A stretch of 35,589 nucleotides of DNA from Verrucomicrobiaceae bacterium (GTDB lineage Bacteria; Verrucomicrobiota; Verrucomicrobiia; Verrucomicrobiales; DEV007): positions 1 to 35,589 of the forward strand of contig JAACDM010000110.1 in the NCBI GenBank assembly GCA_009936795.1, in the 5' to 3' direction. The translations under genes and the position numbers were made by a program. Positions 1 through 8,396 of this stretch are shown here, piece after piece; within the stretch, counting starts at the first letter, position 1; every line of letters starts with the position of its first letter. Under the pieces are notes generated by a model that searched no databases, was not told where the DNA came from, and saw only the letters and a program-made list of their open reading frames with translations.

Positions 1-336
1 AATTACTTTCATTTGTTCATTGATTTGCTCAATGCCTCAGAAAGTCGGGCACAGATGGATGACGAAGAGATTTAGAGGCGTCTCGGCTTGGTCATGAATA
101 AAGAGCCCCTCACCAGCGAGCGTCCTATACTCGAACGATTGAACGAACAGGCTCCAACAATGGTTACTTGGAGCAATGAACGCTTTAAGAGTATGCTCTT
201 AGAGTATGACAAAGCAGTTTTTTTTACGATGACTGCGTACATTAACCTTAATTCCTTGCGTCCTAGAATGCTGGCTCAGGAGTGGACCATAGGTTGGACG
301 AGCCCCTCGGGCCGAACAATGGCGTCCACGTTCTAA
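1..336 (+). pseudogene. Y1/IS200-type (HUH) transposase relic
   Basis: The frame starting at base 1 reads NYFHLF, then DDEEI, an in-frame TAG at 73-75, RRLG, and later NERFKSMLLE and AYINLNSLRPRML. These match in order the conserved blocks of REP-associated/IS200-like tyrosine transposases (NHFHLL, LSDEELLRRY, ERFKSxLVE, AYIDLNPVRAGL). The HUH motif, normally His-x-His, is Tyr-x-His here, so a metal ligand is lost. The frame ends at 336 without the usual tail. The N-terminal third lies outside the window. The combination of a mutated HUH motif, an internal stop and a degenerate tail says this is a dead copy. No terminal hairpins are recognisable. Family assignment rests on remembered motifs and is fairly secure. 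Confidence 0.72.
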
Positions 337-515
337 GCCGCGTCCGCATTGCCTCTACTGGCATTCTCCAAAGAGAAGGGTTATTCCCCACTATGACATA
401 TTCATTTATGGACTCGTCCATAACTTGAACGTTACAGGCGGGCCACCGTCTCGTGGCCATCCTTATCCCATCGCAGAACCTCGAGCGTTGAACCTATACT
501 CAGCGCTTTTGTGAG

Positions 516-2399
516 CTAATGAGTAGCACCTTGTTTCCGTTTCTTCTTCGCCTTGCGGTCCACAGGCGGATTACCAGCAAGATAGTTCAGCCGGTCGTCG
601 ATGTAGCGATTCGAGTGTTTCACATCGTCTTTGGAAATAGAAAACTGATGTCCCAATCCGCTTTCGTGAAGCAGGACTGCCGTATTCAGAATCTCATTCG
701 TCGCCACTTCCGACGGCGAGTCTTTCAGTGCGGCCATAATACCAGCGACGGGTGAATCAAATCGAGTCAGGCCGAGGAACTCAGTGGCACGCTGACGAAC
801 CGTGACATCGAGATCGTCTACTGCAGCCTTCTTAGCTGACCCAGCGAAGACACCGGCTTCAGGTCCAGATCGCAAAGCACTCACATAGCCCCAGTGACGC
901 TCGCGTGGATTCTTAGATCGCAGTGCCTTTTCAAGAATAGGCTTAGCCTTCGAGAATGGCACTAACTGAAGATCAGCGAGATCAATCAGCGCGTGAAGCT
1001 CTTCGCGGTGCGCTTTCCCAAAGGCCACAGGATTCTCCATGGCGAGATCCATGAGGTGCGTCTCCGGATAGAAGCTAAGCTCGGGCATTCCTTTCACCCA
1101 TGCAGTAAGACGACCACGCATGTCCGCAAGGATCTCGGCGTGTGCTTTGCTCGCGGCGAGGTTATCTGTCTCATGTGGGTCCTTGCTCAGATCAAAGAGC
1201 ATCTCAGCCGGTCTTCCTCGAAAGAAAGCCTTCTGCTCCTCAGTCAACTTGCCAGCTTTATAAAGATCCCGCCACTCGGCATAGGCGAGCATTCGATAGC
1301 GATAATCGTTGTGCAGCCCATCTGGCGTATGCGGCCAATAGCTACGCATGTACTTAAAAGCCCCTTTGCGCAGCGTACGCACAAGATCAATCTTCTCGTC
1401 GAATCGATCCGCATAACCAAACGCCTCATCACGCTGAGCGAGCTCAGCCGCCGTGATTCCAGGACCAAGAAACGGGCGCCCATCCATGCCTTCGGGGACC
1501 TTGATGCCAGCAAGATTCAAGAGCGTGGGACCGAAATCAATGAAACTGACAAAGCCATCCAAACGATCGCCTCGTTTGTGATCAACAAGGCCTTTCCATT
1601 TGTCTGGTACCCTCACTACTAAGGGGACATGGAGCCCGCTCTCATAGGCGTAACCTTTGCCCCGTGGAAGGACGCCACCATGATCACCAAAGTAGAAGAT
1701 AAACGTGTTTTCTAACACTCCGGCATCCGTCAGCTCACTTATCAGGTTGCCCACTTGCCCATCGATATCGCGAATTCGATCGTGATAGCGAGCATAGGTG
1801 TAGCGGAAGGTAGGCGTGTCAGGATGATAAGGAGCGAGCACAACCGATGCGGGATCCGTGCTGGTCTTCTCTGACAACATCTTCTTTAGCGAGAAGTGCA
1901 ACGAACTCTCATGTGAGGCTCCAAAGGTGCGCTGGTGAAAGAAAGGCTGCCCATCTTTGCGATCCCGCCAACTCGCTTTGGAAGATGACGCATCCCAAAC
2001 GCCCTTGCCAGGGGTCGCATTATAGTCGGTCTTCGAATTGTTCGTAGTATGATAGCCAGCCTCGCGCAGGTAGGCAGGAAACATCTTCAGCCCTTCGGGC
2101 ATCGGCGCCATTTTGGATCGGCGATGATGCTGCGTGCCAATCCGCGGCGCGTAGCAGCCTGTAATCAGGGTTGTGCGCGCAACTGAACACACCGGCGCAT
2201 TTGAAAAGGCGTGATTGAACACCAGTCCGTCTTTGGCCATGGCCTCAATATTCGGCGTCGGAGCCCCATTTGGATCAAAGAGGCGCAAGTAGTGCTTCGA
2301 ATTATCTTCGGAGAGAATCCAAACTACATTCGGCTTATCTGCAGCACTGCTTGAGACAAGGCCAATGAGAACAAGGAAACCAAGGGCACGAAAAGACAT
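516..2399 (-). CDS. secreted sulfatase, formylglycine type, with HEAT-like tail
   Basis: Hydrolyses sulfate esters, probably on polysaccharide, in the periplasm or outside the cell; the substrate is unknown. From the ATG at 2399 it starts MSFRALGFLVLIGLV, a clear signal peptide, then KPNVVWILSED with the first metal-binding acidic pair (about residues 31-32). The nucleophile motif is C-S-V-A-R at 71-75, followed by TTLITG. Cys can be converted to formylglycine, but the usual Pro of C-x-P-x-R is Val, a variant I have seen in PVC sulfatases. FGDHGG carries further metal ligands. The last 150 residues look like HEAT repeats, and the C terminus is very basic (KAKKKRKQ). A GTG six codons upstream (2417) has a purine-rich stretch, AAGGGGAAAA, 4 bases before it and is a real alternative start. 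The gene stands alone, 244 bp after the protease operon. Confidence 0.93.
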   Translation of the reverse strand: MSFRALGFLVLIGLVSSSAADKPNVVWILSEDNSKHYLRLFDPNGAPTPNIEAMAKDGLVFNHAFSNAPVCSVARTTLITGCYAPRIGTQHHRRSKMAPMPEGLKMFPAYLREAGYHTTNNSKTDYNATPGKGVWDASSSKASWRDRKDGQPFFHQRTFGASHESSLHFSLKKMLSEKTSTDPASVVLAPYHPDTPTFRYTYARYHDRIRDIDGQVGNLISELTDAGVLENTFIFYFGDHGGVLPRGKGYAYESGLHVPLVVRVPDKWKGLVDHKRGDRLDGFVSFIDFGPTLLNLAGIKVPEGMDGRPFLGPGITAAELAQRDEAFGYADRFDEKIDLVRTLRKGAFKYMRSYWPHTPDGLHNDYRYRMLAYAEWRDLYKAGKLTEEQKAFFRGRPAEMLFDLSKDPHETDNLAASKAHAEILADMRGRLTAWVKGMPELSFYPETHLMDLAMENPVAFGKAHREELHALIDLADLQLVPFSKAKPILEKALRSKNPRERHWGYVSALRSGPEAGVFAGSAKKAAVDDLDVTVRQRATEFLGLTRFDSPVAGIMAALKDSPSEVATNEILNTAVLLHESGLGHQFSISKDDVKHSNRYIDDRLNYLAGNPPVDRKAKKKRKQGATH

Positions 2400-2545
2400 A
2401 GAGTCAATGATGTACACTTTTCCCCTTCAAGACAAGCTCTAGACATTCGCGTATCTTAGAAAGACGGGCTCCGCTGAAATCGGTTCAGCCCCTTAAAGCG
2501 ATCGCTTCGACACATACAGCCGATCATAAATCGTGACCAAGTCAG

Positions 2546-2580
2546 GATCTCCACAAGCAACTCATCAACATGTGGAGATC
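2546..2580 (-). other. 10-bp inverted repeat (hairpin) between operon end and sulfatase
   Basis: GATCTCCACA at 2546-2555 pairs perfectly with TGTGGAGATC at 2571-2580 across a 15-base loop. It lies 63 bp after the stop of the pseudoprotease gene and about 150 bp before the sulfatase start, on the transcribed minus strand. There is no T-run after it, so it is not a standard intrinsic terminator. It may be an mRNA-end hairpin, an attenuator or an operator. Confidence 0.4.
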
Positions 2581-2642
2581 ACAGCAGCGGCGATATCACG
2601 GGCTTAGCTAACAAAGCTCTTCAAAAAAACTCAGCTCCAAAT

Positions 2643-3656
2643 CTACTGAGATCGGATGCGCCACAATGCTCGGAGAAGAGCCTCCCGAGTAAGGGCAAAC
2701 GTAGTGACCCGGTCTCTTCGCGCAATGTTCATCCCCACAACCCGGCCCTGCAGATCCACGACGGGTCCACCCATACTCTCAGGGCCAAGCGGACAATCGT
2801 GCTGGAAAACCTGCTCAAATCCGGCTCGACGCGGCGAAACCGGCCCGCTCATACGAAGGTTGCGATGTTCTCCCGCATTCGTAGTTTCATCACCGAGAGA
2901 GACGTCCTTCAGCCGGAGCTTACCCGCTCGCTCAAACTCTAGTTGCACCCGATCACCGGGCCTCAAAGCCCTAACAATACGCTGCAGCGCACGATAACTA
3001 CGCACTGGCCGCGCATTGATCGCTAGAATCCTATCTCCTTTTCGTAGCTTGGCCTCAGCAGCCATTCCGCCTTCTATCACCTCATCTATCAGAGCCCCTC
3101 GCTGGGGATCATCCGGTTCCATAATAATCCCGAGTATGGTTTGCGGCACATCGATTGGCCGCGTAGATCCACTGATGACTCCGACGCGCAGATCTCGCGA
3201 ATCTCGAAGCGAAGCGACCCAAGCCCCCTCAGGAGAAGGCTCATGCCACATCGGTAAGAACTGCCCGTCTGTACCATTCACCTGCAACAGAGCAACATCA
3301 TTCACGTTATCAGATCCCACAAGCCGGACCGGTCGAACTTTCTTTCCAGGCAGCACCAGTTGCAATACCCCTGACTCCTTAATTGCACTCGCCTTGGTCA
3401 ACCAATAGCCCGATCGATCGGCAGGCATCGCAAGACTGAGTTGTCCTTTGGTCCCTCCTTGAACCACACCGGTGTGAGCTTGTAAGGCTCCCTTAGGTTT
3501 GGCGAATGCTTGTAAGGTTGCCGCCCCATTCAGGCGTTCGCCCGACGCAAGAGAAGCTCCTGGCATCCAAGCACAATTGCTAAGCGAGAGCAGGCAGAGC
3601 AGGCTCCCAACAACAAAGAGCAGCAGCCAAGTCAGATCCAGAGCACCCGCCCTCAT
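2643..3656 (-). CDS. HtrA-like pseudoprotease with PDZ domain inside the protease fold
   Basis: Probable secreted or membrane-anchored scaffold related to trypsin-like proteases. Starting at the ATG at 3656, which overlaps the upstream stop as ATGA, it has an N-terminal hydrophobic helix (LTWLLLFVVGSLLCLL) and then a trypsin-like N-lobe. The His position reads WLTKASAI instead of LTAGHV, so the catalytic His is Ser (about residue 90). The Asp region NDVALLQV is kept. A PDZ domain follows (about 174-256: GALIDEVIEGGMA, KGDRILAIN). The Ser loop comes only after the PDZ domain (GPESMGGPVVD, Ser about 294) and has Met where active enzymes have Gly. Standard HtrA order is protease then PDZ, so the PDZ domain appears inserted in the protease C-lobe. 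Proteolysis is unlikely. Overlap with the active protease gene suggests coupled translation and a possible complex. Confidence 0.85.
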   Translation of the reverse strand: MRAGALDLTWLLLFVVGSLLCLLSLSNCAWMPGASLASGERLNGAATLQAFAKPKGALQAHTGVVQGGTKGQLSLAMPADRSGYWLTKASAIKESGVLQLVLPGKKVRPVRLVGSDNVNDVALLQVNGTDGQFLPMWHEPSPEGAWVASLRDSRDLRVGVISGSTRPIDVPQTILGIIMEPDDPQRGALIDEVIEGGMAAEAKLRKGDRILAINARPVRSYRALQRIVRALRPGDRVQLEFERAGKLRLKDVSLGDETTNAGEHRNLRMSGPVSPRRAGFEQVFQHDCPLGPESMGGPVVDLQGRVVGMNIARRDRVTTFALTREALLRALWRIRSQ

Positions 3657-4333
3657 GGAACCAAATCTGGCCACCCAACGCGAAAGGTCTCAAGTGGCAC
3701 ATGGAAATTCTGATCTGCCGCTCGCGAAATGCGACTGTGGATCGCCACGAGACGCCCTCTCAAATCGAACAGTGGCCCACCAGAATCTCCTCCGACAAGT
3801 TTACAGTCTGATCGAATTGTATTCCTCGACTTGGAAATGACACGTCCCAATCTCAAAATCGGTCCACGATCGGAATCATACCCTCCCGGATGCCCCAATG
3901 CCAAACACCACGTTCCCACCGCAACTTCATCGGCCGCAGAACGAACTCTAGCAAATGGATATCTTCCCGACTCTAGCTGAACCAGACCAGCATCAGCTCT
4001 CGCTTGGAACCCAAGCGAGACTCCCCTGACCAAGCGACCACTTGGAAGAACAACCATCAAAGAGGAATCCTTCTTACCACACACATGGCCAGCGGTAAGA
4101 ACCAAACCTGATCGGGAGACAATCACTCCACTGCCCGAACCATCGCCTAGGACAACGACAGTCGCCCTCTTGACAACGGGAATTACTTTCTGAACTCGCT
4201 TTTGAATCGCCTGGAGGTCCTGCGCCGTCTCTGGCGTCGCTGTCTCTACCTGTCCTTGGGCACCTAGCTGAGTGCCAGAAAAAGCAAGTAGGCAACTACT
4301 AGCAAGAAGACAGACGAGAGCCCGCAAATCCAT
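3653..4333 (-). CDS. secreted trypsin-like (S1C/HtrA-type) serine protease without PDZ
   Basis: A 226-residue exported endopeptidase. The signal peptide is MDLRALVCLLASSCLLAFSG with a likely cut near QLGAQG. The catalytic triad is complete: His 83 in LTAGHVCG, Asp 114 in ARADAGLVQL, and Ser 184 in GGDSGGPLFD. It is a bare protease domain; the PDZ domain that DegP/DegS carry is absent but sits in the next gene. The start is ATG 4333, two bases after the TAG of the upstream propeller gene; a GTG directly before it (4336, overlapping that TAG by one base) is equally possible. The gene ends ATGA into the pseudoprotease gene. The tight packing of propeller, protease and pseudoprotease suggests one envelope module, perhaps quality control or processing of secreted protein. 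The substrate is not predictable. Confidence 0.9.
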   Translation of the reverse strand: MDLRALVCLLASSCLLAFSGTQLGAQGQVETATPETAQDLQAIQKRVQKVIPVVKRATVVVLGDGSGSGVIVSRSGLVLTAGHVCGKKDSSLMVVLPSGRLVRGVSLGFQARADAGLVQLESGRYPFARVRSAADEVAVGTWCLALGHPGGYDSDRGPILRLGRVISKSRNTIRSDCKLVGGDSGGPLFDLRGRLVAIHSRISRAADQNFHVPLETFRVGWPDLVP

Positions 4334-4335
4334 CA

Positions 4336-5541
4336 CTACCGCAAGTCTGCGCAGACAACGTCACCTCTATTGTTCTTTACAAAGAGCCTTCCATCCGAAA
4401 GGACTGGCTTTACCCAGCAGCGCTTGCTCAGCAACTGAGCCTGCGAAATCGGCGTGTAGCGATTTCCCGTGGCTTCAGCGACGACCAGGTTTCCTTTATC
4501 ACTAAGAGCTAGCAACTTACCCCCTGCCAATGTAAGGGTCCCCATACCAAAGCCCTTCTGAGCCCACTGCGTCTTACCATCTTTTAACGACACACAGATG
4601 AGCTGTCCATTGGTATCGCCACACACGGCGAAGACGTGTCCATTGTAAACAACACAGCTGCTCATTTTCGTTTTGATGTCCTCGTTGGTCCAAAGCTTCC
4701 TTGGCTTGCCGCTACTCAAGTCGAACAGAGCTACCCGTCCATCATTGTAGCCACTCGAAACGATGAGTTGATTGTTTGGCAGCGGCACTGGAGAAGACGC
4801 ATTCACATCGTAAGAAGTCTTCCAGGGCACTTCCCACAAACGCCTGCCGGTTTTCAAATCGTGAGCCACCAACGCCGTTCCCTTAAAGACAAGAACGGCG
4901 TCCTTACCTCTTAGTTTGATCGGCGTTGGCGTGGAATAGCCAGCATTCTCGTCACCATTGCCCCAGACTTTCCTGCCGCTGTTCTTGTTTAGCGCGAGAG
5001 TTGAATTCCCCTTGCCGCCATTGTCCAAGATCAAGAGATCTCCAACAACCAGTGGAGACGACGAGTATTTCCACCTTGATAGCTTGCCACCAAATTTTTC
5101 TATCAAATGCGTTTTCCAAATCACTTTACCATTCTCAAGGGAAAGGCACTGGAGCTGTCCATCGTAGCTTAAGTTGTAGACACGATCACCATGAATCGTC
5201 GGTGTGGCGGCCGTACCTCCGTCAAACATCCGCTTTTCGAACTCGCAATCAAACGTGTTCTTCCATAGCGCTTTTCCCGAGTCCGCATCGAAACAGAAGA
5301 CGGTTTCCTTGTCACCATTCGCACCCGAGGTAATGACGCGTTTTCCACTCACTACGAAGCTCGCTGCACCCGTGCCGACCTTGGCTTTCCAAGCGATCTT
5401 GGGCCCATCATCGCCCCAATCGGCTTTCCAGCCCGTCTCGGAAGACGCTCCGTTAAAATTTGGGCCCGCAAAGAATGGCCATTCGCTAGCCGCGAGTGGT
5501 GAGACAAGAAGTGTCGAAGCAAGTAAGAGAATCCGTTTCAT
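4336..5541 (-). CDS. secreted PQQ-type (BamB-like) beta-propeller protein
   Basis: A 401-residue exported beta-propeller built from PQQ-like repeats. The ATG at 5541 gives MKRILLLASTLLVSPLAASEW, a good signal peptide ending AAS/EWPFFAGPN. An ATG at 5568 would add nine residues and weaken the signal, so 5541 is preferred. Typical repeat signatures recur: CFDADSGKALWKN, CLSLENGKVIWKTH, ALNKNSGRKVWGN, AHDLKTGRRLWEV and CVSLKDGKTQWAQ. No catalytic residues or heme site of PQQ dehydrogenases are seen, so it is a binding or scaffold propeller of the kind common in PVC genomes. It is the first gene of the operon with the protease and pseudoprotease. BamB acts in outer-membrane protein assembly, but calling this gene bamB is not justified by the sequence alone. 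The stop is TAG. Confidence 0.88.
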   Translation of the reverse strand: MKRILLLASTLLVSPLAASEWPFFAGPNFNGASSETGWKADWGDDGPKIAWKAKVGTGAASFVVSGKRVITSGANGDKETVFCFDADSGKALWKNTFDCEFEKRMFDGGTAATPTIHGDRVYNLSYDGQLQCLSLENGKVIWKTHLIEKFGGKLSRWKYSSSPLVVGDLLILDNGGKGNSTLALNKNSGRKVWGNGDENAGYSTPTPIKLRGKDAVLVFKGTALVAHDLKTGRRLWEVPWKTSYDVNASSPVPLPNNQLIVSSGYNDGRVALFDLSSGKPRKLWTNEDIKTKMSSCVVYNGHVFAVCGDTNGQLICVSLKDGKTQWAQKGFGMGTLTLAGGKLLALSDKGNLVVAEATGNRYTPISQAQLLSKRCWVKPVLSDGRLFVKNNRGDVVCADLR

Positions 5542-5577
5542 GAGCGAAGTCTCAAACAGAAACTGCATCAGGGCAAG

Positions 5578-6807
5578 TCAACGACTATGATCTAGAACGT
5601 ATTTCTCCACCAATTCGGCTAAGACCGCCTGTTGCCAAGGCTTCGTCGCACATCGCTTGGCATCGCCCACACTGGCTTGCGCAAAAAACTGGCGCTCATG
5701 GTCCAGGAGAGATCGATCCCTCTGATCTCGCTCACGCATCATCCGTCCCCTATAGAAATGCCTCAGGAAGCGCAGCTCCCCCCACTGCGAGAAAGGCCCC
5801 TCTCCTATCACATCTGCTACTATATCTCAGCGATCGCCCGCAGCGGAGGCATCGGCAATGAGCAACCGGGCAAACGCATTCTGCGGCTCTTGTGGCTCTA
5901 CCTCAGGAAACGCTTCGGGATACTCTTGATACCATCGAATCAACACGTCTCCCCTTCCGATTCGAGTGAGGCCTTCCGCCACCTTTCGAGTTTCGGAACC
6001 GCTTTTGAACTCACAGTTCAGTTTGAGCAACGAAGAGGTCACAGCCCTCTCAACATCCGGCCTAGCGGCACGACTCGCTTCCAGCGCCCTCAGAAACGAC
6101 GGATGCACCGTATCAGCCGACTCAATATGGATCTGTAACCAACCCGTCAACTCCACGATCGATCTTGGCCAAGGCTTCGCGGTAAAAGACGTCAACATGA
6201 GGGTCATATCCATGGCAGAGGCGTCTGCCGAGTGCGAACTGCCTTCCCCTTCTGCGGCATTTCCGAGCCCCAACCGATGCCTTTCCGGATAATCAACTCC
6301 CGCTCTTAACGAAGCATACGCGAGGCTCAATAACGTCTCGGGATTTGCAGGCCTCAAGTCGGCCAGAGCCACGGTGTGCTGCAGAAAGATCTGAGGACCG
6401 TTGCGAAACAAATACAGCCCCATCTCGTGATAACTGAGAGCATCCACGCTACGCCCAGGCATCAATTTCGAGTAGGAATCCCGGGCACGTAGCTCAACTC
6501 CCAATTCGATCGCTTTGAGAGTACTGATAAGCGGATCGCCGGATACCAGTTCGAGCACGCGAGGGTCGCGCCTCGCTTCATAAGCCTGCATGAGAATCTC
6601 TCTCGCCGCAGCATCATCGGAGTCACCGGCAAAGGCAGAACGCGCCATGATTACGGCACCATCGGGATCGCCACCGGCAAGAAACTGTTCCGCGTGGGAA
6701 AATAGGCAATCTGTTTTCTAATCATTATAGTAAGCTAGGCAAGCGCCTACCAAGACCACTAACGACCAAATCCCAGGTTTACTTATTGCTAGTCTAACGA
6801 GTCGCAT
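5578..6807 (-). pseudogene. TPR protein of the exosortase locus, two nonsense codons
   Basis: One continuous frame of 410 codons runs from ATG 6807 to TGA 5578, interrupted only by TAG at 6718-6720 and TGA at 5827-5829. The N terminus (MRLVRLAISKPG, then IWSLVVLVGACLAYY) is a membrane anchor. After the TAG it continues SHAEQFLAGGDPDGAVIMAR and AAAREILMQAYEARRD, typical of helical TPR-type repeats, and ends with more helical sequence. The start overlaps the end of the EpsI-like gene by 14 bp, so this is the original operon order. The largest remaining open piece (ATG 6648 to 5827, 273 residues) lacks the membrane anchor, so any product would stay in the cytoplasm. Such TPR proteins accompany exosortases and EpsI in several phyla. 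No frameshift is needed to read the full ancestral protein. Confidence 0.8.
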
Positions 6808-7426
6808 AAGTCGCCCCGTTTGATGGTTGACGATGTACTGGGTGGATTGTTCGGCGAACAAAAGCTGCCATTTCGCAGTCAGCAGCCTCTAATGACGTGT
6901 CCCAAAAACCCACCTCGATCAAACGACGGCCTTGGTTGCCCTCACCACGCCACGCCCGCATCAACCGCTCTCGACGATAAACGCTCGAGCCCTCTCGCAG
7001 GGCTCCTTTCCGCCCGTCGCTTGACCACACGCCAAAGTAAACAATGACATCCGTATCCTGCCTAACAAACTGGTATCTTCGAAACTCGTAATTCGATTCA
7101 CCGACCCGGAAATTCTGAAACAAGGGACCTCCTTGCAACTCGAATCCCGCTCCCTCCAAACATATTTCAGGTTGATGACCGCGAACAGTCAACACCGCCG
7201 GGTTTTCCGAAGACCATTGGATGTAGTGAGCCACGCGATGACTTTCTTCAGGCCCCCGCCACTCGGTTGAATGGGTGAAATCAACCCCCATCTGCCTCGC
7301 CCAGCTCTTTGGAAAGGGAACGGTCCGATAAACCAACTCGTCTGTCGGCGATTGAAACGTCCATTCATCTATCTTGGCTGGAACAGATCCCCTGCTGAAC
7401 CACACTACGCGTGCTCCCTCCATCAT
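6794..7426 (-). CDS. EpsI/DUF3485 exosortase-associated protein, N terminus damaged
   Basis: The diagnostic block of EpsI-type proteins, HQPEICLEGAGFEL, is present (about residues 84-97), followed by a conserved body (YQFVRQDTDVIVYFGVW) and a basic C terminus. In exosortase systems this protein accompanies the transpeptidase-like enzyme, but its exact role is unknown. The first good start is ATG 7426. The same frame is open upstream to 7468 and encodes GWLFGGLAVVLLMMEGARV, the expected N-terminal membrane helix, which the Met start cuts in half. Just upstream is TAA (7469-7471), preceded in frame by ATG 7483 (MPLV). Either the TAA is a nonsense mutation at codon 5 of the old gene, or the exosortase ended there and this gene used a non-ATG start. 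The domain is intact, but proper membrane insertion is doubtful. Confidence 0.7.
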   Translation of the reverse strand: MMEGARVVWFSRGSVPAKIDEWTFQSPTDELVYRTVPFPKSWARQMGVDFTHSTEWRGPEESHRVAHYIQWSSENPAVLTVRGHQPEICLEGAGFELQGGPLFQNFRVGESNYEFRRYQFVRQDTDVIVYFGVWSSDGRKGALREGSSVYRRERLMRAWRGEGNQGRRLIEVGFWDTSLEAADCEMAAFVRRTIHPVHRQPSNGATYATR

Positions 7427-7468
7427 TAAAAGGACAACAGCAAGACCTCCAAACAGCCATCCATGGAG

Positions 7469-8396
7469 TTAAACGAGTGGCATCTGCGGCCAACAAAATT
7501 CCCGTGAGGCTGGGCGAGGTTTCCTTGCAACACCATCTCTCCATTTCAGCACCACACACAGCACTAAAGTCAACGTTAGTATCTGTGCAATCGATCCGGC
7601 CAACTGATGATGCCGATCGAAGAGATCACGCCCACCGTGTTCGGCAAGCATGGCAAGCGACACGCTACGAATGCTGTTCATCACAACAGCCACCACCGCC
7701 GCTAGGAACAGGTAGGCTGCTCTCCCCAGAACAGGCAACCGATGAAGTTCTCCCCAGAACAACGCAGCGGCTAGACAAAGATGCAGCGACCGTATCCCCG
7801 TACCTCAATCTTCAATGCCGAGGACAGTATGCCGAAGAGTGATCATATCACGTCCGACGCGTTCAGCCGCAATACCACCAAGATGCAAGACCTCCAAGGT
7901 GACACCTTGGTCGTCAGTTGCTTGAGAGAATCAATCAGGTAGTACTCGATAGCATATGGAAGAGGCACCGCCGCCGCCATGATCAGAAACGGCGTTGCAT
8001 ACTGGGTGACGGCCTTCCATCCACCTAGCGCGTGGAGAATCACTACCGTAAGAGCGCTAGCCAGAACAAAGGTAACCCAGCTTATGAGATGCCAGTCCAC
8101 ATTGGCATGCCCAATCAGTCTCACCGGTAGCCAAGCGAGACGGACACCAAAAAGCACCGCGCAGTGTCCCCAAGAAACCATAGGCCGCCCCGGCAAAGGC
8201 TCCCAAGATGTTGGCGAAACCGCAGCCTCAACAGGAGCAACAACACGATTGGCATCAGCCACCCAAATTGATACTCCGGATTGTAACGCCATTCAACGGC
8301 CAAGTGCGTGATGCAGGCGATCTATGCCACCAGGATCAGCAGAGCACCGCCAATATGCTTGGCGTGCCATTCGCTAGGATGAGGATGGGCATTCAT
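7469..8396 (-). pseudogene. exosortase, inactivated (2 frameshifts, 2 stops, catalytic Cys lost)
   Basis: Multi-membrane cysteine transpeptidase that would cleave PEP-CTERM sorting signals. The start ATG 8396 overlaps the PEP-CTERM gene stop as ATGA. The frame reads GALLILVA, TAG (8322-8324), IACITHLAVEWRYNPEYQFG, the typical exosortase N terminus. It then shifts near 8220 to a frame with FLIMAAAVPLPYAIEYYLI, the conserved FP-to-PLP segment, and shifts again near 7900. The third frame contains VLGIED, TGA (7805-7807), GTGIRSLHL. The family motif here is A-C-S-G-I-R-S: the Ala codon is a stop, the catalytic Cys is Gly (GGT 7802-7804) and the Ser is Thr. The conserved Arg region (MNSIRSVSLAM) and the His region (RHHQLAG) follow. 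This enzyme cannot function even if read through. Confidence 0.88.

Noticed and set aside
993-1622. 209-codon open frame on the plus strand
   Set aside because: It lies antisense inside the sulfatase gene, has no recognisable domain, and is explained by the codon bias of the real gene.
2496-2507. AAGCGATCGCTT palindrome as an operator
   Set aside because: It contains GCGATCGC, a short self-complementary octamer that can arise by chance, and it has no clear position relative to a start or promoter.
7365-7559. 64-codon frame on the minus strand between exosortase and EpsI-like genes
   Set aside because: It is out of frame with both conserved proteins and its sequence (Cys/Trp rich) matches nothing; it is a shadow of the junction.
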